A stretch of DNA of 7,403 bases from Pseudomonadota bacterium (GTDB taxonomy: Bacteria > Pseudomonadota > Gammaproteobacteria > Xanthomonadales > Xanthomonadaceae), in the NCBI GenBank assembly GCA_023423675.1, contig JAFAFD010000101.1, forward strand, positions 1 to 7,403, written 5' to 3'. This document shows, one piece after another, positions 1-5,886 of this stretch. The notes beneath the pieces were generated by a model. That model saw only the letters and a list, made by a program, of their open reading frames with translations. It did no database searches and was not told the origin of the DNA. Both the position numbers and the translations under genes were made by a program. Positions within the stretch are counted from its first letter, which is position 1. The number at the start of each line of letters is the position of its first letter.

Positions 1-446
1 TGTTGAAGAGCGACGACAACCCCGAAGGCCCGCTGACCCAGGACAAGGCCGACGAGATGAGCGGTGGCCTGGCAAAGGACCGCGAAGCTTTCTTTGACAG
101 CTTCACGCGTGATTTCTTCAGCGCCAAAGGCAAGTTGAAGGTGACCGAGGATGAGCGCCAAGCGGCCATCGCCTTGTGCCACCAGTCCGACCAGACAGCG
201 GCACTGGGCTGCATGAAGGCCTTCGCCACGACGGATTTCCGTGATGACCTCAAGAAGGTCAGCGTGCCGACCCTGGTGCTGCACGGTGACAGCGACGCCA
301 CGGTTCCGTTCGAGGGCTCCGGCAAGCGTACGCATGAAGCCATCAACGGCAGCGAGCTGGTCGTGCTGAACGATGCGCCGCATGGCTGCAATACCAGTCA
401 CGCCGACGATTTCAACCTGGCGCTGCTGGACTTCCTCAAGAAGTAA
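1..446 (+). CDS. Alpha/beta hydrolase, haloperoxidase type (3' part only)
   Basis: This is the C-terminal part, about 147 residues, of an alpha/beta-fold hydrolase. The reading frame starts at base 3, is open to the left edge, and ends at TAA 444-446. The segment PTLVLHGDSDATVPFE is the usual strand and turn carrying the catalytic acid, probably Asp98 counted from the TTG at base 3. APHG carries the catalytic His (His127). The opening SDDNPEGP resembles the cap region of non-haem chloroperoxidases/haloperoxidases (seen as TADNPEG in relatives). The nucleophile Ser (GxSxG) and N-terminal half, roughly 130 residues in this family, lie outside the window. Such enzymes are cofactor-free and cytoplasmic; many act as esterases or perhydrolases, so the natural substrate cannot be named. 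The TTG at base 3 is unlikely to be the real start because a complete enzyme needs the missing half. Confidence 0.85.
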   Translation, partial: LKSDDNPEGPLTQDKADEMSGGLAKDREAFFDSFTRDFFSAKGKLKVTEDERQAAIALCHQSDQTAALGCMKAFATTDFRDDLKKVSVPTLVLHGDSDATVPFEGSGKRTHEAINGSELVVLNDAPHGCNTSHADDFNLALLDFLKK

Positions 447-467
447 CGCCCCGAGTAAACCGACCGT

Positions 468-638
468 ATGGCTACCGCCCGCACGCGCCCGTGGAAGAAG
501 CCCAACCCGAAGGGGCAGAAGAAGCAGCCCCTGTCGGATGCGCAGAAGGCCGCCGCGCGGCAACGCGCGGAGGAGAACGGGCGGCGCTACCCGAACCTGG
601 TCGATAACATGTGGGCTGCGAAACTGCCGCGCGGCTGA
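468..638 (+). CDS. Small basic conserved-looking protein, 56 aa
   Basis: An ATG-to-TGA frame encodes 56 residues. It begins MATARTRPWKKPNPKG, has a Lys/Arg/Ala-rich middle likely to be helical (about residues 22-38) and ends with YPNLVDNMWAAKLPRG. It is strongly basic, with no membrane segment or signal peptide. It starts 21 bp after the hydrolase stop on the same strand, so the two may be co-transcribed, though no clear Shine-Dalgarno sequence is seen. From memory, similar short proteins with a WKKPNP start and a PNLVDNM ending occur as hypothetical proteins in Xanthomonadaceae and relatives; that is not verified here. The charge suggests nucleic-acid or ribosome contact, but this is inference only. 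Its last four codons form the left arm of the hairpin at 628-657. Confidence 0.7.
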   Translation: MATARTRPWKKPNPKGQKKQPLSDAQKAAARQRAEENGRRYPNLVDNMWAAKLPRG

Positions 639-657
639 GCCATCACTCAGCCGCGCG
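628..657. terminator. Hairpin over two convergent stop codons
   Basis: A perfect 12-bp inverted repeat, CGCGCGGCTGAG (628-639) and CTCAGCCGCGCG (646-657), has a 6-base loop. The left arm holds the final codons and TGA of the 56-residue gene. The right arm holds the final codons of the minus-strand membrane protein, whose stop (643-645) lies in the loop. The position fits a shared bidirectional transcript end. There is no T-tract on either side, so it is not a canonical intrinsic terminator and may act mainly as a 3' stabilising stem. Confidence 0.55.
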
Positions 658-1335
658 CGCTGGCGCCAGTGCTTGCCAACCGGCTTCGCGCCACGGCGCT
701 ACGTTGCGTTCGCGCATATTGATTGTCGCCGGTGGCAGCGGCATGCAGTCCTGCAGGGCCTCGAGTAGTGCGTGGGCGTCCACCGGCCGCGCAGTGGCAA
801 TCTGCAGCACCGGCCCGCGCCGGCGTACCTGCACCGGCAGCACGTCATGTACCTCGGTCATGCCTGCCGTGCGCGCCACGCGGTAGCGCATGGAGATCGG
901 CCGTGCGGTCTGCTGCAGCACCGGTGCCCACGCCTGCAGCAGCGCGTCCTGCCGGGCAGCCAGTACCTGCACGTCGATGACGGTGGCCGGGTAGCCGCGC
1001 AGGCTTTCCACCATCACCTGGAAACGCGCGCCGTTGGGCATCAGCAGTGTGCACGCGGCCACGCTGCCGATGAGCGCTACGGCGGCAACAGTGATCCAGC
1101 TGCGCGGAATCTTTGGCTGCAGCGTGATGCTGCGCAGGTTGGGGCGGCGCTTGCGCAGGCGCCGGTAGCGGCGCTGCGCCGCGGGGCTGGGCAGCAGGCT
1201 GTGTTCGGGCAGCGGCACTTCGCGCGGCGGTAGACGCGATAGACGCGTGTTGATGACGCGGGCGACCAGCCAGCCGACGCCTGCAGCCACCAGCAGTGGC
1301 AGGGCGAGGCGCACGAAAAGGTACAGCTCCAGCAC
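643..1335 (-). CDS. Two-helix membrane protein of unknown function, 230 aa
   Basis: The family is not recognised. The chosen start is GTG at 1335, because an AGGAG ribosome site (bases 1344-1348, read on the minus strand) lies 8 bases upstream; a longer frame from an ATG at 1383 lacks this. The protein has a hydrophobic segment at about residues 4-25 and a loop with a very basic patch (about 54-68, rich in Arg and Lys). A second hydrophobic segment spans about 80-98, followed by a C-terminal region of about 130 residues. By the positive-inside rule the basic loop should be cytoplasmic, placing the C-terminal domain in the periplasm. The region with repeated V, Q and R residues (about 125-190) looks like a folded alpha/beta domain but matches nothing I can name. 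It is divergent from the four-helix membrane protein starting at 1465. Confidence 0.72.
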   Translation of the reverse strand: MLELYLFVRLALPLLVAAGVGWLVARVINTRLSRLPPREVPLPEHSLLPSPAAQRRYRRLRKRRPNLRSITLQPKIPRSWITVAAVALIGSVAACTLLMPNGARFQVMVESLRGYPATVIDVQVLAARQDALLQAWAPVLQQTARPISMRYRVARTAGMTEVHDVLPVQVRRRGPVLQIATARPVDAHALLEALQDCMPLPPATINMRERNVAPWREAGWQALAPARAAE

Positions 1336-1343
1336 TGGCGGCA

Positions 1344-1348
1344 CTCCT
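1344..1348 (-). promoter_or_regulatory. Ribosome binding site fixing a GTG start
   Basis: AGGAG on the minus strand lies 8 bases before the GTG at 1335. It supports the 230-residue start over the in-frame ATG 48 bases further upstream. Confidence 0.6.
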
Positions 1349-1409
1349 GTGCGCGTTCCGATAGGCCGCACATGATCGCGCATCCACCCGGCGGTGTCGC
1401 ATCTGCCTG

Positions 1410-1438
1410 CCGACAGCGCGGCGTGGCATCGCTAGGAT
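1410..1438 (+). promoter_or_regulatory. Possible sigma-70 promoter for the four-helix membrane protein
   Basis: CCGACA (1410-1415; 4 of 6 to TTGACA) and TAGGAT (1433-1438; 4 of 6 to TATAAT) are separated by 17 bases. They lie 27 bases upstream of the proposed ATG at 1465, inside the 129-bp gap between divergent genes. The match is modest and comes from consensus reading only. Confidence 0.3.
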
Positions 1439-1464
1439 GCGCAACCTTTGCCGGGATGCACTGC

Positions 1465-2121
1465 ATGACGCCTACGACCGCCCGCCTCAGGCGCTTCTTT
1501 GGCGCGGGACTGATGCTGTTCCTGCTGCACGGCCTGGCGCTGGCATCGGTGGCGCTGGCGGTGGGCTACTTCCACCACCGTCTGGATCTGTTGCTGGAGC
1601 CCATCGAGCTGCCGCTGCTGCTGTCCTGCGGTGGCGGTGACCCGATGGCGCGCATGCAGGCGGCCGAGCATCTGCTGGCCCGCGCCGGTGCGTTGGATGA
1701 CTGGCAGCCGGTGTGCTGGGTGGTGGTGAGTGCGCTGCTGTGCTCGCTGCTGGGCACGGTGGTGGTCAGCCTGCATTGGCTGCGGCAGGTGCAGGGCCTG
1801 CATCGGCGCAGTGTCTGGGGGCTGCTGGGCCTGCATCTACTGGCCAGTGCGCTGGCCGTGCTGCTGCTGCGCCTGTACGAGCAGGTGTGGGCGGGGCTGG
1901 TGAGCGCGCTGCCGACGGTGTGCATGGCCGAGCCAGCGGCACGGGAGGCGACGGCGATGCTGCCCGCGCACCGCACGCTGCCGCAGATGCTGTCCGATGC
2001 CGGCCTGCTGGTACCGCAGGCGCCGGATGCGCTGGCCATCGTGCTGTGTGGTGTGCTGCTGGCCGCGACGGTGATCGGCGTGTGGCTGTGGCGCGCGCTG
2101 CCGATTCCTGCGCCGGAGTAA
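1465..2121 (+). CDS. Four-helix membrane protein of unknown function, 218 aa
   Basis: The chosen start MTPTTARLRRFF places a short basic N-terminus before the first hydrophobic segment, and GGGA (1453-1456) lies 8 bases upstream. ATG 1456 is a possible alternative; the in-frame ATG at 1372 would add an unlikely polar, Cys-containing extension. Four hydrophobic segments are visible, at about residues 13-35, 85-104, 117-138 and 190-210. Basic residues flank helices 1, 2 and 3 on the expected cytoplasmic side. The loop between helices 1 and 2 (about 36-84) contains CGGGDPMARMQAAEHLLARAGA, and the loop between helices 3 and 4 is of similar length; both should be periplasmic if the N-terminus is inside. 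No catalytic or binding motif is recognised. It is followed on the same strand by kptA after a 45-bp gap, so co-transcription is possible but not shown. Confidence 0.75.
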   Translation: MTPTTARLRRFFGAGLMLFLLHGLALASVALAVGYFHHRLDLLLEPIELPLLLSCGGGDPMARMQAAEHLLARAGALDDWQPVCWVVVSALLCSLLGTVVVSLHWLRQVQGLHRRSVWGLLGLHLLASALAVLLLRLYEQVWAGLVSALPTVCMAEPAAREATAMLPAHRTLPQMLSDAGLLVPQAPDALAIVLCGVLLAATVIGVWLWRALPIPAPE

Positions 2122-2166
2122 GCACGTGCGCGGGCGCTGGCGTAACTGGCTCGCGTGCGTCACGCT

Positions 2167-2718
2167 ATGCCGATGGAAAAGGATATTTCATTCGTACGGG
2201 CCAGCAAGTTCCTGAGCCTGGTACTGCGGCATGAGCCGCAGAAGATCGGCCTGCCGCTGGATGCGCAGGGATGGGCCGACATCGATGACCTGCTGGCGCG
2301 GCTGCCGGCGCATGGCGTGCGTCTGGACCGCGAGGCCCTGCAGCAGCTGGTGCAGGACAACGACAAGCAGCGCTTTGCGATCAGCGACGACGGCCAGCGT
2401 ATCCGCGCCAGCCAGGGCCACTCGATCAAGGTGGACCTCGGCCTGACGGCGCTGGAGCCGCCGGCGTGGCTGTACCACGGCACCGTGCCGCGCTTCCTCG
2501 AAGCGATTGCCAGCGAGGGCCTGCGCCCGGGTGAGCGCCAGCATGTGCACTTGTCGCCGGACCGCGCCACCGCTTTCCAGGTCGGCTCGCGCCGCGGTAC
2601 GCCGGTGATCCTAAGTGTGGATGCGGGGCGCATGCATGCCGATGGCCTCAGCTTCTACCAGTCGGCCAACGGTGTGTGGCTGACCGCGCACGTACCGCCG
2701 CGTTATATCGCGGGCTGA
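2167..2718 (+). CDS. kptA: RNA 2'-phosphotransferase KptA/Tpt1
   Basis: This is a Tpt1/KptA-family enzyme that removes an internal RNA 2'-phosphate. It transfers the phosphate to NAD+, giving ADP-ribose 1'',2''-cyclic phosphate and nicotinamide. In yeast it finishes tRNA splicing; the bacterial substrate is not established. The 183 residues match the family's usual length and order. The N-terminal winged-helix lobe has [12 protein letters not shown] with Arg21-His22, GWADIDDLL, and IRASQGHS with Arg80. The C-terminal ADP-ribosyltransferase lobe has YHGT (103-106), [17 protein letters not shown] with Arg142, and [10 protein letters not shown]. Arg21, His22, Arg80 and Arg142 correspond to the Arg-His-Arg-Arg active-site tetrad, so the enzyme looks intact. 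The start is uncertain: GTG 2155, ATG 2167 and ATG 2173 are in frame without a clear Shine-Dalgarno. ATG 2167 gives the same 12-residue lead before SKFL as I recall for E. coli KptA. The gene before it is a membrane protein and the next is a deacetylase; neither suggests an RNA pathway. Confidence 0.95.
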   Translation: MPMEKDISFVRASKFLSLVLRHEPQKIGLPLDAQGWADIDDLLARLPAHGVRLDREALQQLVQDNDKQRFAISDDGQRIRASQGHSIKVDLGLTALEPPAWLYHGTVPRFLEAIASEGLRPGERQHVHLSPDRATAFQVGSRRGTPVILSVDAGRMHADGLSFYQSANGVWLTAHVPPRYIAG

Positions 2719-2773
2719 AGCGGCGCCGGTCGAGGCGACTGGCTGCATCGGGCCACGCGCAGGTAGAGTGGCC

Positions 2774-2792
2774 GTTCCTGCCGGAACAAGGA
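2774..2792 (+). promoter_or_regulatory. Ribosome binding site with adjacent small stem
   Basis: AAGGA (2788-2792) lies 7 bases before the deacetylase ATG at 2800 and supports that start. Just before it, GTTCC (2774-2778) and GGAAC (2783-2787) form a 5-bp stem with a TGCC loop. The stem ends one base before the AAGGA and leaves it exposed, so a regulatory role is not evident. Confidence 0.45.
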
Positions 2793-2799
2793 TCTGCCG

Positions 2800-3768
2800 A
2801 TGCGTTCGTTGCTGCGTGCCGTGCCCCTGCTGCTGCTCTCGCTGGTGGCGCAGGCGGGTGAAGTGGACCGCCGTATTGCGGTGACCATCGATGACCTGCC
2901 GTGGGCGCGCCTGGACGAGATCGTGCCGGCGGACCTGCAGGCGCGGCACGAGGCGCTGATGGCGCAGCTGCACCAGGCCGGTGTGCCGGTGGTCGGCTTC
3001 GTCAACGGTAGCAAGCTGGAGGTGGACGGCGTCGTGCAGCCGGCGCGCGTGCAGATGCTGCGCGACTGGCGCGATGCCGGCTATGAGCTGGGCAACCACA
3101 CCTGGTCGCACATGGATCTGAACGCCAAGGGCGTGGCCGCCTTCCAGCAGGATTTCCTGCGCGGCGAGGAAGTGCTCAAGCCCCTCCTGGCCGAGCGCGG
3201 CCAGGTGCCGCAGTGGATGCGCCACCCGTACCTGCGCGCCGGCCGCACACCGCAGGATCGCGCGGTGATGGACACGTTCTTCGCCGAGCATGGCTACCGC
3301 ATCGCGCCGGTGACCGTCGACAACGGCGAGTGGGTGTGGGCCTTCGCCTATGCCAACGTGATTAACGAGCAGCCGGATTCATCCGAGCGCGAGGCGACGC
3401 TGGCGCGCCTGCGCAAGGGCTATGTGCCGTACATGCTGAACAAGCTGGACTACTACGAACAGCAGTCGCAGGCGCTGCTGGGCTACGCGCTGCCGCAGGT
3501 GTGGCTGATGCATGCCAACGAACTGAATGCAGCAACCTTCGCCGAGCTGGTGGCCGCGACCAAGCGGCGGGGTTACCGCTTTGTTTCGCTTGAAGAGGCG
3601 GTGCGCGACCCGGCGTATGCGCGTGGTACCGAGGGCTATGACGGCCGGTATGGCCCGAGCTGGCTGCACCGTTGGGCGATGGCCGAGAAGAAGCCGAAGG
3701 AGTACTACGGCACGGAGCCGGAAGTGCCGCAGTGGGTGAAGACGCTGGCCAAGGTCAACTACGAATGA
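2800..3768 (+). CDS. Secreted polysaccharide deacetylase (NodB-type), 322 aa
   Basis: This is probably an exported carbohydrate-esterase-4-type deacetylase that removes N- or O-acetyl groups from a glycan, with a divalent metal at the active site. Residues 1-19 form a signal peptide: a basic start, a Leu-rich core, and AQA before Gly20. NodB-type motifs follow in order. VTIDDLP gives the Asp31-Asp32 pair (catalytic base and metal ligand). GNHTWSH gives His100 and His104 as metal ligands, and RHPYLRAG (141-148) corresponds to the RxPxG groove motif. WLMHANEL near residue 240 supplies the late catalytic His. About 60 residues follow, rich in Tyr and Trp and ending in an amphipathic KTLAKVNYE tail. 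The region between motifs 3 and 5 is longer and more aromatic than in peptidoglycan deacetylases, so the substrate is open. It starts 81 bp after kptA and converges on the methyltransferase with only 17 bp between stop codons. Confidence 0.88.
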   Translation: MRSLLRAVPLLLLSLVAQAGEVDRRIAVTIDDLPWARLDEIVPADLQARHEALMAQLHQAGVPVVGFVNGSKLEVDGVVQPARVQMLRDWRDAGYELGNHTWSHMDLNAKGVAAFQQDFLRGEEVLKPLLAERGQVPQWMRHPYLRAGRTPQDRAVMDTFFAEHGYRIAPVTVDNGEWVWAFAYANVINEQPDSSEREATLARLRKGYVPYMLNKLDYYEQQSQALLGYALPQVWLMHANELNAATFAELVAATKRRGYRFVSLEEAVRDPAYARGTEGYDGRYGPSWLHRWAMAEKKPKEYYGTEPEVPQWVKTLAKVNYE

Positions 3769-3785
3769 TGGCCAGCGGGTAAGGA

Positions 3786-4628
3786 TCAGCGCTTGACGGA
3801 CAGTACGCCGTCCAGCGCCAGCTCGGCCTTGAAGCCGGCCTTTTCCAGGCGCTTGGCCACTTCACGCGGCACGTCGCGGCCGCTGGTCAGCTTGTTCGGC
3901 GCACCTGTGTAGTGGAACAGGCGGCCGCCCTTGCGGATGACGCGGGCCAGGTGATCGTAGAACGCCTGCGAATACAGCTCACCGGCAATGCCGAAGCGCG
4001 GCGGGTCGTGCAGGATGGCATCGACGCTGTTGCTGGCGACCTGTTCGATCTGCTGCGAGACATCGCCCTGGCCGAAGTGCAGGCGGCCACCGGCAGCAGC
4101 GGAGTCCGGATCGGGCGACCACGGATTGAGCGTACGCAGCCACATCACGTCGGCGTTCTTCTCGAACGAACGGATCTGGCCGACACCGGCCTCCAGCGCG
4201 CACGCGGCGAAGTAGCCGAGGCCACCACAGGTATCGAGGATGGATTTGCCGGCCGGCGCAACCAGCTCGACCTTGCGGCGCGCGTCTTCGAACGGCGACA
4301 GCTTGGAGGTCGGCAGCATCTTGATGCCGTCGATCTCGAAGGTGGGCGCGCCCCATTCGGTGGGCACCAGCTTGATGAGCGAGCCGCTGAAGCGCGAGAT
4401 CGAGGCGAAGTCCTCGCCGTCCCAGTAGTACAGCGTGCGGTCCTTCAGCTTGCCCGGCCACGGGTAGTGCTGGGCGCGGAAGCTGAAGCCCTCGGCATCC
4501 AGACCGACCGTTTCCTCGCTGCGGCCCAGGTCGAGCGAGCCCTGCCAGTCGGCAACGCCCTTGTCGTGCGCGCGGCGCAGGGCGTCGGCGCTGTCGCGGG
4601 TAAGCAGGGGGCCGGTGTAATGGGGCAC
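3786..4628 (-). CDS. SAM-dependent methyltransferase, archaeal COG2521-like, 280 aa
   Basis: This is a Rossmann-fold class I methyltransferase. Motif I is ILDTCGGLGYFAA (Asp132 to Gly138 in the SAM loop). The acidic residue after strand 2 is Glu156 in RSFEKN, motif III is GQGDV (Gly188-Asp189), and motif IV is LHDPPRF (Asp208). The block AGELYSQAFYDHLARVIRKG with GGRLFHYTG then completes the fold. DTC-GLGY together with HDPPRF-AGELYS and FHYTG recalls proteins annotated in archaea as COG2521 methyltransferases; that link is from memory. The DPPR motif resembles the (N/D)PP(Y/F) of enzymes that methylate exocyclic or amide nitrogens, so an RNA, protein or small polyamine substrate is possible but unproven. 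The first 100 residues lack SAM motifs and probably form a substrate-recognition domain. The start is GTG at 4628 with no clear Shine-Dalgarno; no better in-frame start was found. It lies 75 bp downstream of the small exported protein on the same strand. Confidence 0.82.
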   Translation of the reverse strand: MPHYTGPLLTRDSADALRRAHDKGVADWQGSLDLGRSEETVGLDAEGFSFRAQHYPWPGKLKDRTLYYWDGEDFASISRFSGSLIKLVPTEWGAPTFEIDGIKMLPTSKLSPFEDARRKVELVAPAGKSILDTCGGLGYFAACALEAGVGQIRSFEKNADVMWLRTLNPWSPDPDSAAAGGRLHFGQGDVSQQIEQVASNSVDAILHDPPRFGIAGELYSQAFYDHLARVIRKGGRLFHYTGAPNKLTSGRDVPREVAKRLEKAGFKAELALDGVLSVKR

Positions 4629-4703
4629 GGCGGGTACCGGGGCTGGGCGGGGGAGGGCATGGTACCCGACCGGCCGTGAGCCCAGCAGGGGGGCGGGCCT
4701 GCG

Positions 4704-5027
4704 CTATGGGGTGCTGGTGCAGGCAAAACCGTGGGTGGTGCCCTCACCGGCCAGGAAGCTGACGCCGCTGGAGGGCTCGGCGTCCCGCAGTGCGCAGGCG
4801 CGGCGATGCACGGCCTGCGTCGCTGGCGGCTGCCGCGAGTACTCATACAGCATGCTGCCGTCGTCCAGCAGCTGCCAGTGCACCGTGACCCGGGTGCGCT
4901 CCCCATCATCGGTGTCCCAATCGATGGTGCGCAGTACCAGGGTGCGGCCATCGTCGGCCTGGCGTACCTCGTCATAGGCACCGGTGGTGGTGACCGGCAC
5001 CACTGTGAGCAGCAGCGAGAAGAGCAT
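4704..5027 (-). CDS. Small, probably exported protein of unknown function, 107 aa
   Basis: The family is not recognised. The ATG at 5027 is preceded by GAGGG (bases 5035-5039 on the minus strand) with a 7-base gap. An in-frame TAG upstream, with no other start codon between, makes it the only good start. Residues 1-17 (MLFSLLLTVVPVTTTGA) look like a short signal peptide, although the usual basic n-region is missing. The remaining 90 residues read like a small beta-rich domain, with alternating hydrophobic stretches RTLVLRTIDWD, RVTVHWQLLD and SMLYEYSRQ. Two cysteines (78 and 103) could form a disulfide, consistent with a periplasmic location. It lies between the lipoprotein (67-bp gap) and the methyltransferase (75-bp gap), all leftward, so a loose operon is possible. 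Confidence 0.6.
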   Translation of the reverse strand: MLFSLLLTVVPVTTTGAYDEVRQADDGRTLVLRTIDWDTDDGERTRVTVHWQLLDDGSMLYEYSRQPPATQAVHRRACALRDAEPSSGVSFLAGEGTTHGFACTSTP

Positions 5028-5093
5028 GGCGAGGCCCTCAAAGCGGCCAGCCTCGGGTCTGCAGCGGCGCTACGCCATCAGGAAAGTTGCAGA

Positions 5094-5510
5094 TCAGTCG
5101 CACTTCACCGCATACACCGGCCCGGCGCCGATCAGCAGCAGGGCCATGTAGTCGCTGTCACTCGCCTTGGCCTTCAGCGAGGCGCCGCGCCGGGTGTGGA
5201 ACAGGCCGAAGCCCCCGGCGCGGCCGAGGAGTGCGCTGTCGATCTGCTCGGCATCGTCGCGGAAGTAGCGGGCGATGTCGCTGCGGCTGGCCTGGCTGAG
5301 GGCGTTGGGTTCGCGCTGCCAGTGGCCGTCGCGCTCGAAGGAGACGAAGTACTGGCCGCCTTCCTTGTCGATGCGGAACTCGGCGGGCTTGCGCGTGCTG
5401 GTGGTGAAGCAGCCCTGCAGGGGATCGGAGGAGAACGGCAGCTGGGTGCCGCCGGAGCAGGCGGCCAGCAGCAGGAGGACACCGGGCAACAGCAGGCGCA
5501 GCGCGTGCAT
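5094..5510 (-). CDS. Putative lipoprotein of unknown function, 138 aa
   Basis: Starting at ATG 5510 the protein opens MHALRLLLPGVLLLLAACSGG. This is a lipoprotein signal peptide with lipobox LAAC and the lipidated Cys at residue 18. Ser-Gly-Gly follows with no Asp at +2, which favours sorting to the outer membrane by the Lol rule. GGGA (bases 5517-5520, minus strand) lies 6 bases upstream; a longer frame to 5612 would bury the signal peptide behind 34 Pro/Arg-rich residues and is rejected. The mature part has QGCF (Cys34) and a C-terminal KCD (Cys137), which may pair as a disulfide. It also holds segments EFRIDKEGGQYFVSFERDG, DIARYFRDDAEQIDSAL and SDYMALLLIGAGPVYAVK. No domain is recognised. 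It is divergent from the 91-residue membrane protein. Confidence 0.75.
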   Translation of the reverse strand: MHALRLLLPGVLLLLAACSGGTQLPFSSDPLQGCFTTSTRKPAEFRIDKEGGQYFVSFERDGHWQREPNALSQASRSDIARYFRDDAEQIDSALLGRAGGFGLFHTRRGASLKAKASDSDYMALLLIGAGPVYAVKCD

Positions 5511-5598
5511 GGGATGTCCCGACGGGGCAGGTGCGGCTAGTGTAGGGCGAGGGCGGGGCCTGCCCGTACCGATAATCGGCAAGAACCAGGGAACTGCG
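5511..5598. promoter_or_regulatory. Divergent gap with palindrome and GATAAT
   Basis: This 88-bp gap separates the lipoprotein start from the membrane-protein start. It contains the 11-bp palindrome CCGATAATCGG (5569-5579), whose GATAAT core (5571-5576) matches 5 of 6 to a sigma-70 -10 box for the rightward gene. No matching -35 box is visible. On the minus strand TACACT (5539-5544) could be a -10 for the lipoprotein. GGGCAGG (5525-5531) and CCTGCCC (5559-5565) form a loose inverted repeat. None of these is decisive. Confidence 0.3.
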
Positions 5599-5874
5599 AT
5601 GGCACAGGGCAAGGCACCGTGGTGCGGGTTGGCGAGCTGGCTGGGGCTGCTGGCCGGATGGGGCGCAGGCTGGCTGGCGGCGCTGGCCTTCGGCGGCAGC
5701 GCACCGGCGGCCGGGCTGAGCGCGGGCGTACTGGCCTCGGCGGTGGTCGGGCTGGGCCTGGCCGTGGCGGCACGAGCACGCGATGAGCGCTACGCGTGGC
5801 TGGGCATCGGTGGCGCGGTGCTGAGCGCGCTGCCGTTGAAGCTGTATCTGCTGAGGATGCTCTTGAAGCTGTAG
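5599..5874 (+). CDS. Small three-helix membrane protein, 91 aa
   Basis: The family is not recognised. The ATG at 5599 has AGGGA (5588-5592) 6 bases upstream. Three hydrophobic, Gly/Ala/Leu-rich segments are visible at about residues 10-32, 37-58 and 66-88. Between the second and third helices is a short charged turn, ARARDERYAW, which should be cytoplasmic. The C-terminal helix ends LKLYLLRMLLKL, a basic finish. Small-residue packing (GLLAGWGAGW, GLSAGVLASAVVGLG) suggests tightly packed helices, but no transport or binding residues stand out. It stands alone on its strand: divergent from the lipoprotein and convergent with dmeF, with the palindrome cluster just after its stop. Confidence 0.65.
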   Translation: MAQGKAPWCGLASWLGLLAGWGAGWLAALAFGGSAPAAGLSAGVLASAVVGLGLAVAARARDERYAWLGIGGAVLSALPLKLYLLRMLLKL

Positions 5875-5886
5875 GCGACCGCTGTT

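Noticed and set aside
2122..2166. Possible terminator or regulatory stem before kptA
   Set aside because: The GC-rich gap has only short imperfect complementarity and no T-tract, so no defined element can be supported.
2611..3291. 226-residue minus-strand frame across the end of kptA and the deacetylase
   Set aside because: It overlaps two well-supported genes antisense and has His/Arg/Gln-rich composition typical of a reverse-complement shadow.
3912..4679. 255-residue open frame opposite the methyltransferase
   Set aside because: It is a shadow of a gene with clear SAM-binding motifs. The frame stays open because of high GC at third positions.
4731..5540. 269-residue open frame on the plus strand
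   Set aside because: It runs antisense through the 107-residue gene and the lipoprotein, both of which have ribosome sites and export signals. It has no recognisable domain.
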